Source: Pedobacter schmidteae (GTDB lineage Bacteria; Bacteroidota; Bacteroidia; Sphingobacteriales; Sphingobacteriaceae). Taken from it: 64,000 bases of DNA. This document shows, piece by piece, positions 35,736 through 46,169 of this stretch. The stretch spans positions 2,043,097 through 2,107,096 of the forward strand of contig NZ_LS999839.1 of assembly GCF_900564155.1 (NCBI RefSeq), given 5' to 3'. The number at the start of each line of letters is the position of its first letter. Position 1 is the stretch's first letter. The notes beneath the pieces were generated by a model. That model was not told where the DNA came from and made no database searches. It was given only the letters and a program-made list of their open reading frames with translations. The position numbers and the translations under genes are program-made.

Positions 35736-38700
35736 CTAATCAGAAACACGGGCATTCACCGCTTCTTGTAGCTTCATATCTTCATCTAAATGAAAAACGC
35801 CATTGATTACAAGACTAGTGTGATCTCTATGGTCACTGCCCAATATTCTTTTCTCACCCATTAGCGTCCATACTATTTCCAGCTCGTTTTCTTCCAGAAA
35901 ATGCTGAAACAGTTTCTGATTGACCATTAAGCTGTCAGGCCCACCATCGTAAAGTGAAGGATCAAGCGCTGCCAATAACCCATCAGAATCCATCATATAC
36001 CCATCTCTTTGACCGAAGGTAAGCTTCATTTTTTCTGCAATCAAACGCGACGGCAGCATCGTATGAATCGTCTTTTCCACGGAGCAGTCAAAAGTTCCCG
36101 CCTCACATAAATGTATCTCACAAGTTGTTGCAATCGAACAATTAACTGTACCACCCTTGCGCCCTTGCTGGGATGGGTTTATCCAATCCCTGTAGTTATT
36201 TTCTCGGACGCTAAGCAAGTAGGCCGGAGACCAGTAGCTTTCCCGAAGGTAATACTCATAATGGTCGTGCGACTCCGGCATCCAACGTCCCCAAAAATCT
36301 TGCTTTTTCGCCCAGGAAAGAAAGGTTGTCTTCTTATCCTTCTTAACCAAATAGCTACGCACCTGGTACCAAACTTGTTTTTTGGGTTTAGAATAATTAT
36401 CGTCCGCTATAACCAAATCCTCCGACCATTCGAGCATCCCTTCCAACATAAGCCATTTTTCACCAGCATGATCGAGTGGCTGCATAAATCGCCCAACATC
36501 AGGTAAATTATCTGCAGACCGTACCCATTCAAAATGCGTTGTATCCCGATCGATCCTATAAACATCGTTGGAGAAAACACCATCGAACAAAGAAGACGGC
36601 TTATCTATTTGTTTTTTAAGTGAAATACTCGGATCAATATCCCGCTCCCTGCTGCTTTGAAAAGGACCTTCATAAGGCAAAATTGGTGAATAGTGGCCGC
36701 CTCCATTATAATAAAAGTTATCAGCAATCCGGGCTAGGTATTCGAAATAGCCGATCCATTGATATTTTTTGCCGATACGCTCTTCCTTATTTGCATGCCT
36801 ACCGCCATCCTGGAGAGATACATCCCGGTCAAATTCCCCAAAAAATTCCTTCGTCCAGCCAAGATCAAAAACCTTTTTGATGATCAATCGCTGAAGGATT
36901 CCCAAATCAAATTTTTCTGGGCTTTTTTGTTTTCGCGCATCTTTTGCTTCTTTAAAACAAACATGGGGAAGAAACTCATTTTCAAACCATTCTTTTTGCT
37001 CTTCATCAAGGGCCAGTGTAATCCGAGCCTTCATCTCTTCCAGTTTTTCCGGCAAGCCATCAATATACGAGGGATCCGCAAGGCTCGAACTTGGCCATAG
37101 TTTAGCGTAAGTTTGACTAAGTATTATTACTTTCAGCAAAGCTTCCACATTGCCCAATAATTTTCGTGCTTCACCTTTCAGGGACTTTTTCAGTAACTTG
37201 GCGTATCGTTCGCCACGCATTTGCATATTAGTCCAATCGGAGCTGCTGTTAGTCCCTATTACATACCGAGCAAAGTCTTCAAATCCCATTACCGAACAAT
37301 ACAATCTAGACTGGCCAATCTCTGCATGCGTATATTTTTCTCCAGCAAGCTTAACCTCATATTTCTCAACCTCAGCTTGGGATGGTGGAATAAACCATTT
37401 ACTGTAATAAGGGGGCCTGACGAGCTTTATGTCCACAGCCAGTTTAGAGTTGAGATAAAATGCCCGCTCAATGCATCCCCTTGCATGATCACGTAATAAA
37501 ATATCTACTGGCGGCTCACCGTCCCTGAAGATGACATCGTATACAAATAAAGCAATGGAATCTACCACCTTTGGATCGTTCGATGCTAAAACCACACCAT
37601 ACGCCACAGCATATAATCTTTCCGACACGTATGGGTCGTTCACCTGCTGGAACTTTTTGAGCAAGGCGTTTACCACTTGAGGACGATCTTTTAGCAAGGC
37701 AATCATTGCCTTGGTCGTATCGTCTCGCAAGAACCTATTAGAAGAGGTCAACAACCAGGCCATCACCGTAGCTGCCAACAACATAGAGGGATCATCTATA
37801 TAATCCTTGGAATCCTCAGACCAAGCCCATTGGATATAACTGTCGATCAGCGTTTTTTCCGCTTTATGATACTCATCGTTTCGCTGCCTGTACCAATAAT
37901 GCACTATCATTGTCCATTGCAGATCACGTTCGGCCAGCGACTCATAGCCCATGAGATAATCGTGTAGATAATCACCGTTAAAGGGATGATGCGGATCGCT
38001 TCCGATCAACAATAAAGTATGCAGCAAACGCTCATACAGCCCATCAGCTGATGGCAGTACCCGATCGATATAAGCTAAGGTCTTCTCCTTATTGATTGAG
38101 CGATATGCTCGCCAGGCAAGGCTATTCAGGAAGCTGTTTGCCATCACGTAATCTTCTGCAAGTTCAGGGAAAAACTCATAAAGCTCCCGTCCGAATTTTT
38201 CAGGGATCAAAATGCTAAGTGCATCAATCAGATTAGATTGCGCAAACCAGTTGCTATCAAAAATATCTTTAAATGGCGGTTGGTCACGATATCTAGGTAG
38301 TTCCTCAAAATAACCGGATAAATAGTCAGCCTTGAGAAAATCACCAAAACGCTCATAGCCAAATTCGATAGTATCCAACCAGCCCTCCTTCTTTATCGCA
38401 ACGCTTTCTAGCAACAAACCCTCCGAGATTAGCTGATTTAATAAAGATTTACTCCAGCCGTTTGAAGCCCGTACCTCCTCACAAAGCTCGTTGGCCCGCT
38501 CTCGGTTCATATTCCTTCTACTGGTATATAGCAACTCCTTGGCCAATATACGCAGAGCCTTCAAAACCATATGTTGCTTCGGATCAGCATCAATAGAAGC
38601 ACTTATCAGCATATTTTTCTGATCCAGGTAATTCTGAAACACTGCATTGAACTTTTGCCAGCCCTTCGGTAGACGGCGCTGTTTTTTACCAAACAAGCCT

Positions 38701-40373
38701 TGACAAAATATCTTTAAGAAAAGTGGATTGCTGAATTCTGGATCTAACAAAGGGATACTTTGAAGCTCTATTTCATAATGACTGAAATACGTCTTGACAG
38801 CTTCAAATTCAAATCCCTTGAATCCCTGATGTACTATATTGAGCAGCCCCTCATCGCCCAATAAGTCTGGCGGAACGATAATCTGCTCAAATGGTGTGCG
38901 GATGCTTACCGCCAAGGTGATCCAAGGATATTCTGCTAAATCACTAAGCAAAGTCCTTATACCGTCATACCACAATGATCTTCCTGCACCCTCGTTCAAT
39001 GCATCAATGCTTATCAGCACCCTTTTTTTACGTTCAGCACCTAATTCGTTTAGCCGTTCGAGGAATTCCGTTTTTGTAAGCTGTAGTTCTAATTTGGCAA
39101 TCATTTGCATCCATGGGTCGCCTCCAGAAAAATGATGTCCGAAAAACATCAACGATGGAATACCCTCTTCGATCCGGCGAATGGTAACGTCTGCCAACAA
39201 GTGTGTTTTACCCTGACCCGCAATCCCGGTTAACAGCAGATAAGGATGATTGAACAATCTAGTATAAGGGCTTGAAACAAAACCCGAAAGCTCATCCAGT
39301 TCGTCAACTACCCGGTTCAGATAGTATAATTCACTTTCCATTAAATTTCGCGCAGTAGATGCACCGCCCGCATTCGGCATAGTGTACAAGCTGGAACGAA
39401 CGTCACGTTGTACCTGCTCCAGGACTATTCTCCATTCCTTTGTTGAAGTCTCCAGAACACCCCGGTCAATTTGCATTCCTGGTGTAGTTTTTAACTGCGC
39501 CAATTGCCTAACCGCATCAACGATCAAGGTAAGGGTAGATTCATAAGCAGTACCGACCGGCATAATATTCCTTAAAGAGTCAATACTGCTGTTCAAACTT
39601 CCCAGCGTTTTACGAAGCTTAGCGAAAAACCGATCATCAGCCGTGGTCGCATCAAGATATTGTTCAACATCCAACCGGACATTCACTTTTGGAGAATAAC
39701 GGGGACCCGCGTCCGTAATAATCTTTTCTGCGTGTCGTCTGAACCAATTTGCGCCAAAATCGTGTTCGTTGTAGCGCTCATAATCCGTTTCGAATTCAAT
39801 GGCATTCTGTTTCAGGAAGTCCCCGAGCTTTTGTATACTAATTGCCCCCAAACCTTTTGGCAGCTTTTTTAACAGCATGCCAATAATTACTCCTTGTGGC
39901 ATTATAACCGGCGAACCGGAGTAGCCCTCATATATCATACCGGGGAAATAGTCCTCACATGCCAGTTCCATATCAAAAATCGTCACATCACTTTTGATAT
40001 GTCCCCGCCGGATAGTTCCCGTTTCTGTATCACCCGTATGTCTTGCTGTGCCGGAATCAGGAAAACCGAACGTTTGCCAGAAATCCCCGACGATCACCGG
40101 GCTATTCAATAAATTGATCTTTTCAACCGCAGGCTGCGGGTCTATTTTCAATAGTGCGGCATCAATATCTTTGTCTTCATCTATAAGCTCCGCTGTAAAT
40201 TCTTCGCCCGATAACAATAGTGTGATCGGCTTTTTCGCCAGTATGTGCTCAATAATCACATGTCTTGCAGTCAAGATCATCCCCGCCGATGTCAAAAAAC
40301 CTGAGCCTTTCACCTTACCACACGTTATTGGCAACGAGATTAATTTTAATTCATCTTTTTTCTCAAACTTCAT
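35736..40373 (-). CDS. Trypsin-like protease fused to STAND NTPase (AVAST type 1-like)
   Basis: A 1,545-residue defence protein. Residues 1-190 form a trypsin-like protease with an apparent intact triad: His38 (TARHVI), Asp71 (DIDAALLKI) and Ser152 (GYSGSPV). After a linker, a STAND NTPase follows with Walker A GIAGQGKT at 383-390 and Walker B RVLISIDALNE at 451-461. The remaining ~1,000 residues are helical repeats that would form the sensor. A metallo-beta-lactamase gene ends at its start with an ATGA overlap. This gene pair matches what I recall of AVAST type 1, whose STAND proteins sense phage proteins and then activate the N-terminal effector. The exact type and trigger are inference. 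Confidence 0.85.
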   Translation of the reverse strand: MKFEKKDELKLISLPITCGKVKGSGFLTSAGMILTARHVIIEHILAKKPITLLLSGEEFTAELIDEDKDIDAALLKIDPQPAVEKINLLNSPVIVGDFWQTFGFPDSGTARHTGDTETGTIRRGHIKSDVTIFDMELACEDYFPGMIYEGYSGSPVIMPQGVIIGMLLKKLPKGLGAISIQKLGDFLKQNAIEFETDYERYNEHDFGANWFRRHAEKIITDAGPRYSPKVNVRLDVEQYLDATTADDRFFAKLRKTLGSLNSSIDSLRNIMPVGTAYESTLTLIVDAVRQLAQLKTTPGMQIDRGVLETSTKEWRIVLEQVQRDVRSSLYTMPNAGGASTARNLMESELYYLNRVVDELDELSGFVSSPYTRLFNHPYLLLTGIAGQGKTHLLADVTIRRIEEGIPSLMFFGHHFSGGDPWMQMIAKLELQLTKTEFLERLNELGAERKKRVLISIDALNEGAGRSLWYDGIRTLLSDLAEYPWITLAVSIRTPFEQIIVPPDLLGDEGLLNIVHQGFKGFEFEAVKTYFSHYEIELQSIPLLDPEFSNPLFLKIFCQGLFGKKQRRLPKGWQKFNAVFQNYLDQKNMLISASIDADPKQHMVLKALRILAKELLYTSRRNMNRERANELCEEVRASNGWSKSLLNQLISEGLLLESVAIKKEGWLDTIEFGYERFGDFLKADYLSGYFEELPRYRDQPPFKDIFDSNWFAQSNLIDALSILIPEKFGRELYEFFPELAEDYVMANSFLNSLAWRAYRSINKEKTLAYIDRVLPSADGLYERLLHTLLLIGSDPHHPFNGDYLHDYLMGYESLAERDLQWTMIVHYWYRQRNDEYHKAEKTLIDSYIQWAWSEDSKDYIDDPSMLLAATVMAWLLTSSNRFLRDDTTKAMIALLKDRPQVVNALLKKFQQVNDPYVSERLYAVAYGVVLASNDPKVVDSIALFVYDVIFRDGEPPVDILLRDHARGCIERAFYLNSKLAVDIKLVRPPYYSKWFIPPSQAEVEKYEVKLAGEKYTHAEIGQSRLYCSVMGFEDFARYVIGTNSSSDWTNMQMRGERYAKLLKKSLKGEARKLLGNVEALLKVIILSQTYAKLWPSSSLADPSYIDGLPEKLEEMKARITLALDEEQKEWFENEFLPHVCFKEAKDARKQKSPEKFDLGILQRLIIKKVFDLGWTKEFFGEFDRDVSLQDGGRHANKEERIGKKYQWIGYFEYLARIADNFYYNGGGHYSPILPYEGPFQSSRERDIDPSISLKKQIDKPSSLFDGVFSNDVYRIDRDTTHFEWVRSADNLPDVGRFMQPLDHAGEKWLMLEGMLEWSEDLVIADDNYSKPKKQVWYQVRSYLVKKDKKTTFLSWAKKQDFWGRWMPESHDHYEYYLRESYWSPAYLLSVRENNYRDWINPSQQGRKGGTVNCSIATTCEIHLCEAGTFDCSVEKTIHTMLPSRLIAEKMKLTFGQRDGYMMDSDGLLAALDPSLYDGGPDSLMVNQKLFQHFLEENELEIVWTLMGEKRILGSDHRDHTSLVINGVFHLDEDMKLQEAVNARVSD

Positions 40374-41575
40374 AGTGTAATCTCCCCGGCGATTTTAATG
40401 TCATAATGAAAATACTCCTGAAGTGCAGGGTTACAAAAGAGCTTAGAAGTCGGCGTTACGAAATTGAAATATAATGTTCGTTTAGCCATACCATTCCGCA
40501 GTGGACGGCTTACTATCCGTGCGATGGTCTGCGCATCAGGGTGCAGGTGTCTTGGATGATTTCCATTGGTAGAGATCAGGTAGCGTTCGCTGTCGATCAT
40601 GGATAACAAAGAAGGGCTTGTATTTTTGTGCGCCCCATGATGAGATATTTTGATCAGGTTAAAAAATCCATCCTGGCCATCTAAGGCAGCTTCCATGTCT
40701 TCCGAAAATGAATCAGCCATAAACAAAAGCCGCTTGCCTTCTGACAAAAGGATAAAAGTAATCGAACTTCCATTAGGCTCCGCGTCATCCGGCTTATACA
40801 AATCCGGCTTAGCTAGGTCTTTCACATCTTCGATTGTCAAGAAAGAATAAGGCGATACGCGACCAATAGATCCTTCCAATTGTAAATCTTCATCCCACTT
40901 GTTACTTACAAATACCTCAAAGGCATCATCAATTATATCATTCCGCTTATCCAGATCGATACCGATCCTCGCTAGCGATTTTTTAAACATATACTCAACA
41001 TCCTCCAATCGCGCTCTTGTTGGTCCAAGTAATATCAGGGAAAGATTATCAGAGATGGCCACCGATGTCGGCATCTCTGCTGTTACGGCCTGCTCATTAA
41101 AATCAGTATTCCAGTCATATTTTCCGCGCAGAATTAAGGCACCAAGATCAGAACTGGTTTTCGCACTAATGATACCCTCAACATGATTGTCGTTTTCCTG
41201 ATGTTCAGCAATATAGGCATCCAAACGAACCTCTTCCACTGCCGTATTATTAGATACGGGTAATTTGGATGACTGCATATGCCTTAACGTATTATGCCAG
41301 ATCTGCCTTATAGGAATTAATCTCGGAACCGATTTGCTCCCGTTTGCCTCAAGAAATGGTACCGCTCCATTAATATGGTCCCTATCCAAATGGGTAATGA
41401 TCAGACGCTCAAGTGTACTACCAGCTGGCAGCTTTTGCAGTGCAGGTTCTATATGGTCATTGAATGTGTCGGCAAATCCACAATCGACAAGTATATTTTC
41501 AGATTTTTTGTCTTCCAGATACTGTATTAAAAAACTATCGCCATACGAGGCAGGGAACATATTAACTAATAACAT
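40370..41575 (-). CDS. Metallo-beta-lactamase-fold hydrolase, partner of the trypsin-STAND gene
   Basis: A ComEC-like stand-alone MBL domain protein. The metal-binding THLDRDH motif is at 61-67, a further Asp lies in LLFMADS, and SHHGAHKN supplies later His ligands. I choose the ATG at 41575 (MLLVNMFPASYGDSF), where the family homology begins; an upstream ATG at 41602 and TTG at 41608 are possible. The stop TGA overlaps the ATG of the STAND gene by 4 bp, so the two are translationally coupled. In comparable defence loci the MBL protein is needed for activity; whether it is a nuclease or another hydrolase is unknown. Confidence 0.87.
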   Translation of the reverse strand: MLLVNMFPASYGDSFLIQYLEDKKSENILVDCGFADTFNDHIEPALQKLPAGSTLERLIITHLDRDHINGAVPFLEANGSKSVPRLIPIRQIWHNTLRHMQSSKLPVSNNTAVEEVRLDAYIAEHQENDNHVEGIISAKTSSDLGALILRGKYDWNTDFNEQAVTAEMPTSVAISDNLSLILLGPTRARLEDVEYMFKKSLARIGIDLDKRNDIIDDAFEVFVSNKWDEDLQLEGSIGRVSPYSFLTIEDVKDLAKPDLYKPDDAEPNGSSITFILLSEGKRLLFMADSFSEDMEAALDGQDGFFNLIKISHHGAHKNTSPSLLSMIDSERYLISTNGNHPRHLHPDAQTIARIVSRPLRNGMAKRTLYFNFVTPTSKLFCNPALQEYFHYDIKIAGEITL

Positions 41576-41690
41576 GATAGCGTCAAAAAATTTGTGCAAC
41601 ATAGGCAAAAATGCTCAAACGGACAATAACACTCGATGAAATCAAGTTGGAAATCAGGTTAGAAGCAACCACCACGTTTCAGTTATTGGA

Positions 41691-42410
41691 TTATCCCTCA
41701 ACTACATCTCTAGCTTCTCGAGGGCTTTCGGCTGTTGGGATAGCTGTAGGTTCTTTTATTCCTTTTCTTTCCATCTTGCTTATAACTATTTTATAAAAAA
41801 TCTTCCGTATCGTGGTTCCAATTTCTTTAAGCTCAGTTATTTTGATCGTTAGTTTTTGACTTTTTGCTGCTTTTTCATAAATAGAATTAAATGCGCCTTC
41901 AATTTCTCTGATGGCATCGGTGGCATATCCCATAAATGCCTCATGGGCGGTGCTCCTTACATTGTCAGCAATTTTCTCCTTCACTTTATCTAATAGCCCT
42001 ATAGTTAATTTAACTACGTCCTCGGCTAATGCTCTGAATGCCAATTCCAATTGTTTCTCTTTTGATATTCCCTCTTCCTGAGGGTAAGACTTTAGCAGGT
42101 ATTTATCTTTTCCGTCCAAATATGAAAAGCAGGTTTCATAGCTACTTGCTTCCATATTATGCATAAACTGATTCCTAACTTCCATAAATGTCAGAAATTT
42201 TGTCTTTTCAACGGATTTCAAGGCCTCTATCTCAATTAATAGGGTTATTTTTTGATTAAAACTTATAGGGTTACTCTTATTTCCAAGTACGCGACTATTT
42301 TTCACATCCTTAATTCCTAGTAGCTCCCCAAGAAATATCGAGGTGAAGCTCTCAATTATTAATGCATATTGTAGTACTTCTGAACGCTTATCGATTCCAA
42401 GATTTAGCAT
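41691..42410 (-). CDS. HEPN-like protein
   Basis: A 239-residue helical protein. EVRNQFMHN at 77-85 contains R-x4-H (Arg79, His84), the catalytic signature of HEPN ribonucleases, in a setting like that of MtlR/DUF4145-type HEPN domains. The C-terminal part is a long helical region ending in a disordered Pro/Arg-rich tail. It precedes the MBL gene by 115 bp on the same strand and lies 100 bp after the small gene of the neighbouring cassette, so it could belong to either. The HEPN call rests on the motif and helical context. Confidence 0.6.
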   Translation of the reverse strand: MLNLGIDKRSEVLQYALIIESFTSIFLGELLGIKDVKNSRVLGNKSNPISFNQKITLLIEIEALKSVEKTKFLTFMEVRNQFMHNMEASSYETCFSYLDGKDKYLLKSYPQEEGISKEKQLELAFRALAEDVVKLTIGLLDKVKEKIADNVRSTAHEAFMGYATDAIREIEGAFNSIYEKAAKSQKLTIKITELKEIGTTIRKIFYKIVISKMERKGIKEPTAIPTAESPREARDVVEG

Positions 42411-42510
42411 GATGACAATTAATTGCTTGTTATTAATATTTTATCTGATTACGTTTTAGGTATAAAAGTTCTTAAAAACATTCAAAATTCTACACAATTA
42501 ATTTATGCAG

Positions 42511-42921
42511 TTATAATATATTGAACGACTCTACCTGGTAGGGGCTAAATGACGATGGATTTTCCGACACAATCATAAATTGTCCATTATGATTTATAGC
42601 CCCTACAACAAATGCACCTTTACATTCTTTTTTTATATGGCTTTTAAGCCATTCATACTCGCGTTCCTCATAATTCAGCATGGCATCAAAAAGGTTCTCC
42701 GCATTTGAAGATTTACTCACCTTTAAATTTAGTAGTTTACCAATAGGGGTTATACTTAGGTTAAAATTATCGGAAATTGGAGCCAATATTTTTTCAATTT
42801 GCTTGGGGTAATTTACATTTGCGAACGCAATGCCGAGAACTGGCACCGAATTCGATTCGTCCAAAGGAGGTAAATAGGCACGGATTGCCAAGTCAAAAAT
42901 TTTTTGTAGGTCTTCTATCAT
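42511..42921 (-). CDS. Small hypothetical protein, last gene of the STAND-TPR cassette
   Basis: A 136-residue protein of unknown family. It starts inside the stop codon of the STAND gene (ATGA overlap at 42918-42921), so it is translationally coupled and probably made in fixed proportion. It has a mixed alpha/beta pattern (PVLGIAFANVNYPKQIEKIL, GAFVVGAINHNGQFMIV) and no catalytic motif I can name. A small regulatory or sensor subunit is a reasonable guess only. Confidence 0.7.
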   Translation of the reverse strand: MIEDLQKIFDLAIRAYLPPLDESNSVPVLGIAFANVNYPKQIEKILAPISDNFNLSITPIGKLLNLKVSKSSNAENLFDAMLNYEEREYEWLKSHIKKECKGAFVVGAINHNGQFMIVSENPSSFSPYQVESFNIL

Positions 42922-45900
42922 TCGGCTATGAGTTCTTCAATCTTTGAAAGATCAAGGTTATAATCAAATTTTTTCTCAGCGTCATCGTCCACGTTTGTAT
43001 ATCCAAACATTAATGCGATTCGAGCAGTAATACTACGGGTAACTTCATAAATTTCACCAATATCTTTGTTATAAAAATAAGCGCTTACCTCGCATCCAAA
43101 GGTTCTTAGCAAATATATAAAGCACTTATTGTCAGGAAACCTGAGCAGGTCAGCTTTTGCCTCATAATCACTATTTACTACTACGGCAGTCGGAATTTCT
43201 GCTTGTTCCCATTTGATAATGTGAGATTGCAAATCATCATTAAAATCTATGCTCATTCCGCCCCTAGCTGACATTACCTCATTTAGAAGGTCATATTCAT
43301 GGAAATACATTTTAAAATATTTCTGTGTAATATCCATCCCTTCGACCAAAAATATTTCAGGTATCGCTATTCTGAAGATTAATAGCGCAAGACACAGTTT
43401 AATTCCCATTGGATCTTCCTGGTGGACATTGATTTCCAGATTAAAACCTTTGGGGTCTATCGAAAGAAATACAATCTCACCAACTGTTTTTCGAATCTTT
43501 AAGCTTTTTATATTGTTCTGAATTTCTGAAATTACATCTTGAAGCTCACCTACTTCGAGCAACTTTCCCGACTGTTCGATGAGGATAGAGAGAAGCGAAA
43601 GCCTATTTGGGTTATTACCATGATTTGCACACAGTGCTAAGACAATTTTTTTAAACGGTACTTTAGAACTTTCCAAATTATCCTTACAATACTTAAGATA
43701 ATCGAGATATTCAGGGACTTGATTATTTGGCTCTGGGTTTTCAATATATTTTTCGTTGAGCCGGCTAAAATAGGCGTGAATATCGACGGTATTCTCTTCG
43801 TAGTCCGCAATGCCCATCAAATCAATAAAATTTTCTCCTCCAAAGGACGCAACAGATATTTTTACAAGACGTTCAAGCCGATTTTTTTCACCTGTTTTCA
43901 TGTATAACAGAATTGCCAATGTCAGGCATCTGTTTGATTCCTTGATCATTCCGCCAATTTCAACGAAGATATCAAAAGCCTCCTCATAATTAATGGCAGC
44001 AGTTTTAAACTCTCCTTTTGCCTCAAGTATCGAGCCTCGTTCTTTCAGTCCATGGGCAATCCCATAGCTATAATTTACCAGTTTCGCAGATCCAATCGAG
44101 AGATTAATAAGGCGCAGACTTTCTTCCAAATCATTCTTTTCAACGAAAATCTCACTCATTATCCAATGGATTCTGCATTGTTCCTTGTGGATATTCATCT
44201 CAACGGCGTGAAAAAGTGCTTCCTGATAAATTTTTAATGCTTCATCAGTTTCACCTGTATCCCTGAATATGTTTCCGTAATTAATCAAGTTCAATATCGC
44301 CTTTTTGAACAGCTTATATTTCTGACACTGCTGTACCGCGAGGGCGCCATATTTTTTTGCCTCATCGTATTTATTCATCTGCCGGTAAATCGATGTGAGT
44401 GCATTCAGCGCAATCAATTCCAAACCAAAATAATAGTCAGTAAGTCCCAAATCAAGTAGCTTATGTGCATACTTTCTTGACAGGTCTCTATAGCCATCAA
44501 AATGATTTAAACTGGAAGCTAAATTCGCCATACTTGAGACCATTCCGTATAGGTTTTTCTGCTTGGCAAAGAGATCGTAGGCTTTTTTGCAGACGTCAGC
44601 CGCCTGTTTAAACTGATGAAGATCAATATAGATTTTAGATAGTGAAACCAGCAATGGCCCGGTTTGTTCTGGATCTGCTTCATCATCCTGCTCCAGAATA
44701 GAATCGACTAATTCTCGGCCTTGGGCAATTTTACCAGACTCTACCAGATCCATTGCTTTATTCATTTGCGCAACCAAATGTAATCTGCGATTACCCGCCT
44801 TTGCGAAAAGCTGGATGGCATCTTCTATCATCATTGCAGCATCTTTATCTAACTGTAGGAATCTTTGATTCTGATAAATACAAAATTTCAAGTAACCTTC
44901 GGTAGCCGGGTCTCGTGTTTTTTTTAAAAGTGCGTAGGCAATCTTATTGGAAAACTCAAACTCCCCGCTATTGTATATTTCCGGTAGGATATCAAATCCG
45001 AAATCCTCAAGAGCCTCAGGCTCTAAATCTATCAGAAGATAAATAGCCTGTCTGAAATTTTTCGCATCCTTAAAATAATTGCCAAGCCTAGATTTGTAAA
45101 CATCTAATAGTCCATCAGTATTGGTTTGGTCAACAACAAATTTTTTGAATGCTGGATGAAAAACTTCGATTTTGCCCTCGGTTAATCTATTTACTAGTCT
45201 AAGGCTATCAATAAGCTCTACGGTTTTCTGAAGTTCACCACTGAAAAGCAGTTGTGAAACTTCTACAGTGGTAATAGGAAAATGGGCAAGTGAACTAAAA
45301 ATTACACACTCTTTTTGCGATACATCTAATTGCTTCCAGATAGCACGATGGTATTGATCCACCCCTTTTGGAAAAGGCGATATGCTGTATTGACTAAAAT
45401 AATAGAGATAAAGTGCATTTCCCTGAGAAGCATCTAGTAACTCATTAATATCGAGTACGTCCAGACTGATATCATATTCCTTAAGAAATTTTTTCGCTTC
45501 AGATTTCTTAAAATTCCCAATCGGCACTACCTCAATACTTTCAGCATCGAAGTCTATCCTTAACTGGGAGGCATAGACAAAGGTATTTTGATGTTTTTTT
45601 AGGGGAAGAAGTCGTTCAATTATTTTAGTGGCATTCTCGCATTCATCAATAAGAAAAGTAAGTGAGCTATCTACAAGTAGTCCCTGGAGCAACTCTAGGC
45701 CATTTTCAATATCAATTTTGTCAATCAATTGCGCTCCCGCGGTGATGTTATATTTATTGATAATATGCAACAGTACTGTCTGAAGAGACTTATTTTTTAA
45801 ATTAATGTATATAACATCTTTCATTTTACGGGAAAGATGAAACAGCATACAAGTTTTTCCAACTCCAGGGTTTCCTACGATCGCTATTTCTTTATTTTTA

Positions 45901-46169
45901 GTTAGGATTTGGCACACTTGGTTTAAATGCTCCCTTTCTATCAATCGTTTTCCAGATTGTTCATTAGATAGATCATCTATGTAATTTATTCCAAATTGAA
46001 TACGCAAGGTTTCCTGATTTGGTCGCACAAATTCTTGAATCGTTCCTTCATTGTCGAGGTAGACGTTTTGCTCATTTAAGGTCCCTTGGTTTATAAAATC
46101 GCCATTGATATTAAATATAGAACCAGAGGTTTCCTGCTTATCAATCTTCATTTTTTTCGGGGTTGGCAT
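42918..46169 (-). CDS. STAND NTPase with TPR array and N-terminal beta-motif
   Basis: A 1,083-residue NLR-like protein. The first ~45 residues hold a short Gly/Asn-rich beta-prone motif (SGSIFNINGDFINQGT). The NTPase follows with Walker A GNPGVGKT at 99-106 and Walker B LTFLIDECE at 170-178, then a winged-helix-like region. A long run of TPR-like helix pairs covers about 400-800, and a distinct alpha/beta C-terminal domain (about 850-1083) lies beyond. No effector domain is fused, so the effector must be encoded nearby. It overlaps the upstream 146-aa gene by 29 bp and the downstream gene by 4 bp. I cannot match it to a named AVAST type. Confidence 0.85.
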   Translation of the reverse strand: MPTPKKMKIDKQETSGSIFNINGDFINQGTLNEQNVYLDNEGTIQEFVRPNQETLRIQFGINYIDDLSNEQSGKRLIEREHLNQVCQILTKNKEIAIVGNPGVGKTCMLFHLSRKMKDVIYINLKNKSLQTVLLHIINKYNITAGAQLIDKIDIENGLELLQGLLVDSSLTFLIDECENATKIIERLLPLKKHQNTFVYASQLRIDFDAESIEVVPIGNFKKSEAKKFLKEYDISLDVLDINELLDASQGNALYLYYFSQYSISPFPKGVDQYHRAIWKQLDVSQKECVIFSSLAHFPITTVEVSQLLFSGELQKTVELIDSLRLVNRLTEGKIEVFHPAFKKFVVDQTNTDGLLDVYKSRLGNYFKDAKNFRQAIYLLIDLEPEALEDFGFDILPEIYNSGEFEFSNKIAYALLKKTRDPATEGYLKFCIYQNQRFLQLDKDAAMMIEDAIQLFAKAGNRRLHLVAQMNKAMDLVESGKIAQGRELVDSILEQDDEADPEQTGPLLVSLSKIYIDLHQFKQAADVCKKAYDLFAKQKNLYGMVSSMANLASSLNHFDGYRDLSRKYAHKLLDLGLTDYYFGLELIALNALTSIYRQMNKYDEAKKYGALAVQQCQKYKLFKKAILNLINYGNIFRDTGETDEALKIYQEALFHAVEMNIHKEQCRIHWIMSEIFVEKNDLEESLRLINLSIGSAKLVNYSYGIAHGLKERGSILEAKGEFKTAAINYEEAFDIFVEIGGMIKESNRCLTLAILLYMKTGEKNRLERLVKISVASFGGENFIDLMGIADYEENTVDIHAYFSRLNEKYIENPEPNNQVPEYLDYLKYCKDNLESSKVPFKKIVLALCANHGNNPNRLSLLSILIEQSGKLLEVGELQDVISEIQNNIKSLKIRKTVGEIVFLSIDPKGFNLEINVHQEDPMGIKLCLALLIFRIAIPEIFLVEGMDITQKYFKMYFHEYDLLNEVMSARGGMSIDFNDDLQSHIIKWEQAEIPTAVVVNSDYEAKADLLRFPDNKCFIYLLRTFGCEVSAYFYNKDIGEIYEVTRSITARIALMFGYTNVDDDAEKKFDYNLDLSKIEELIAE

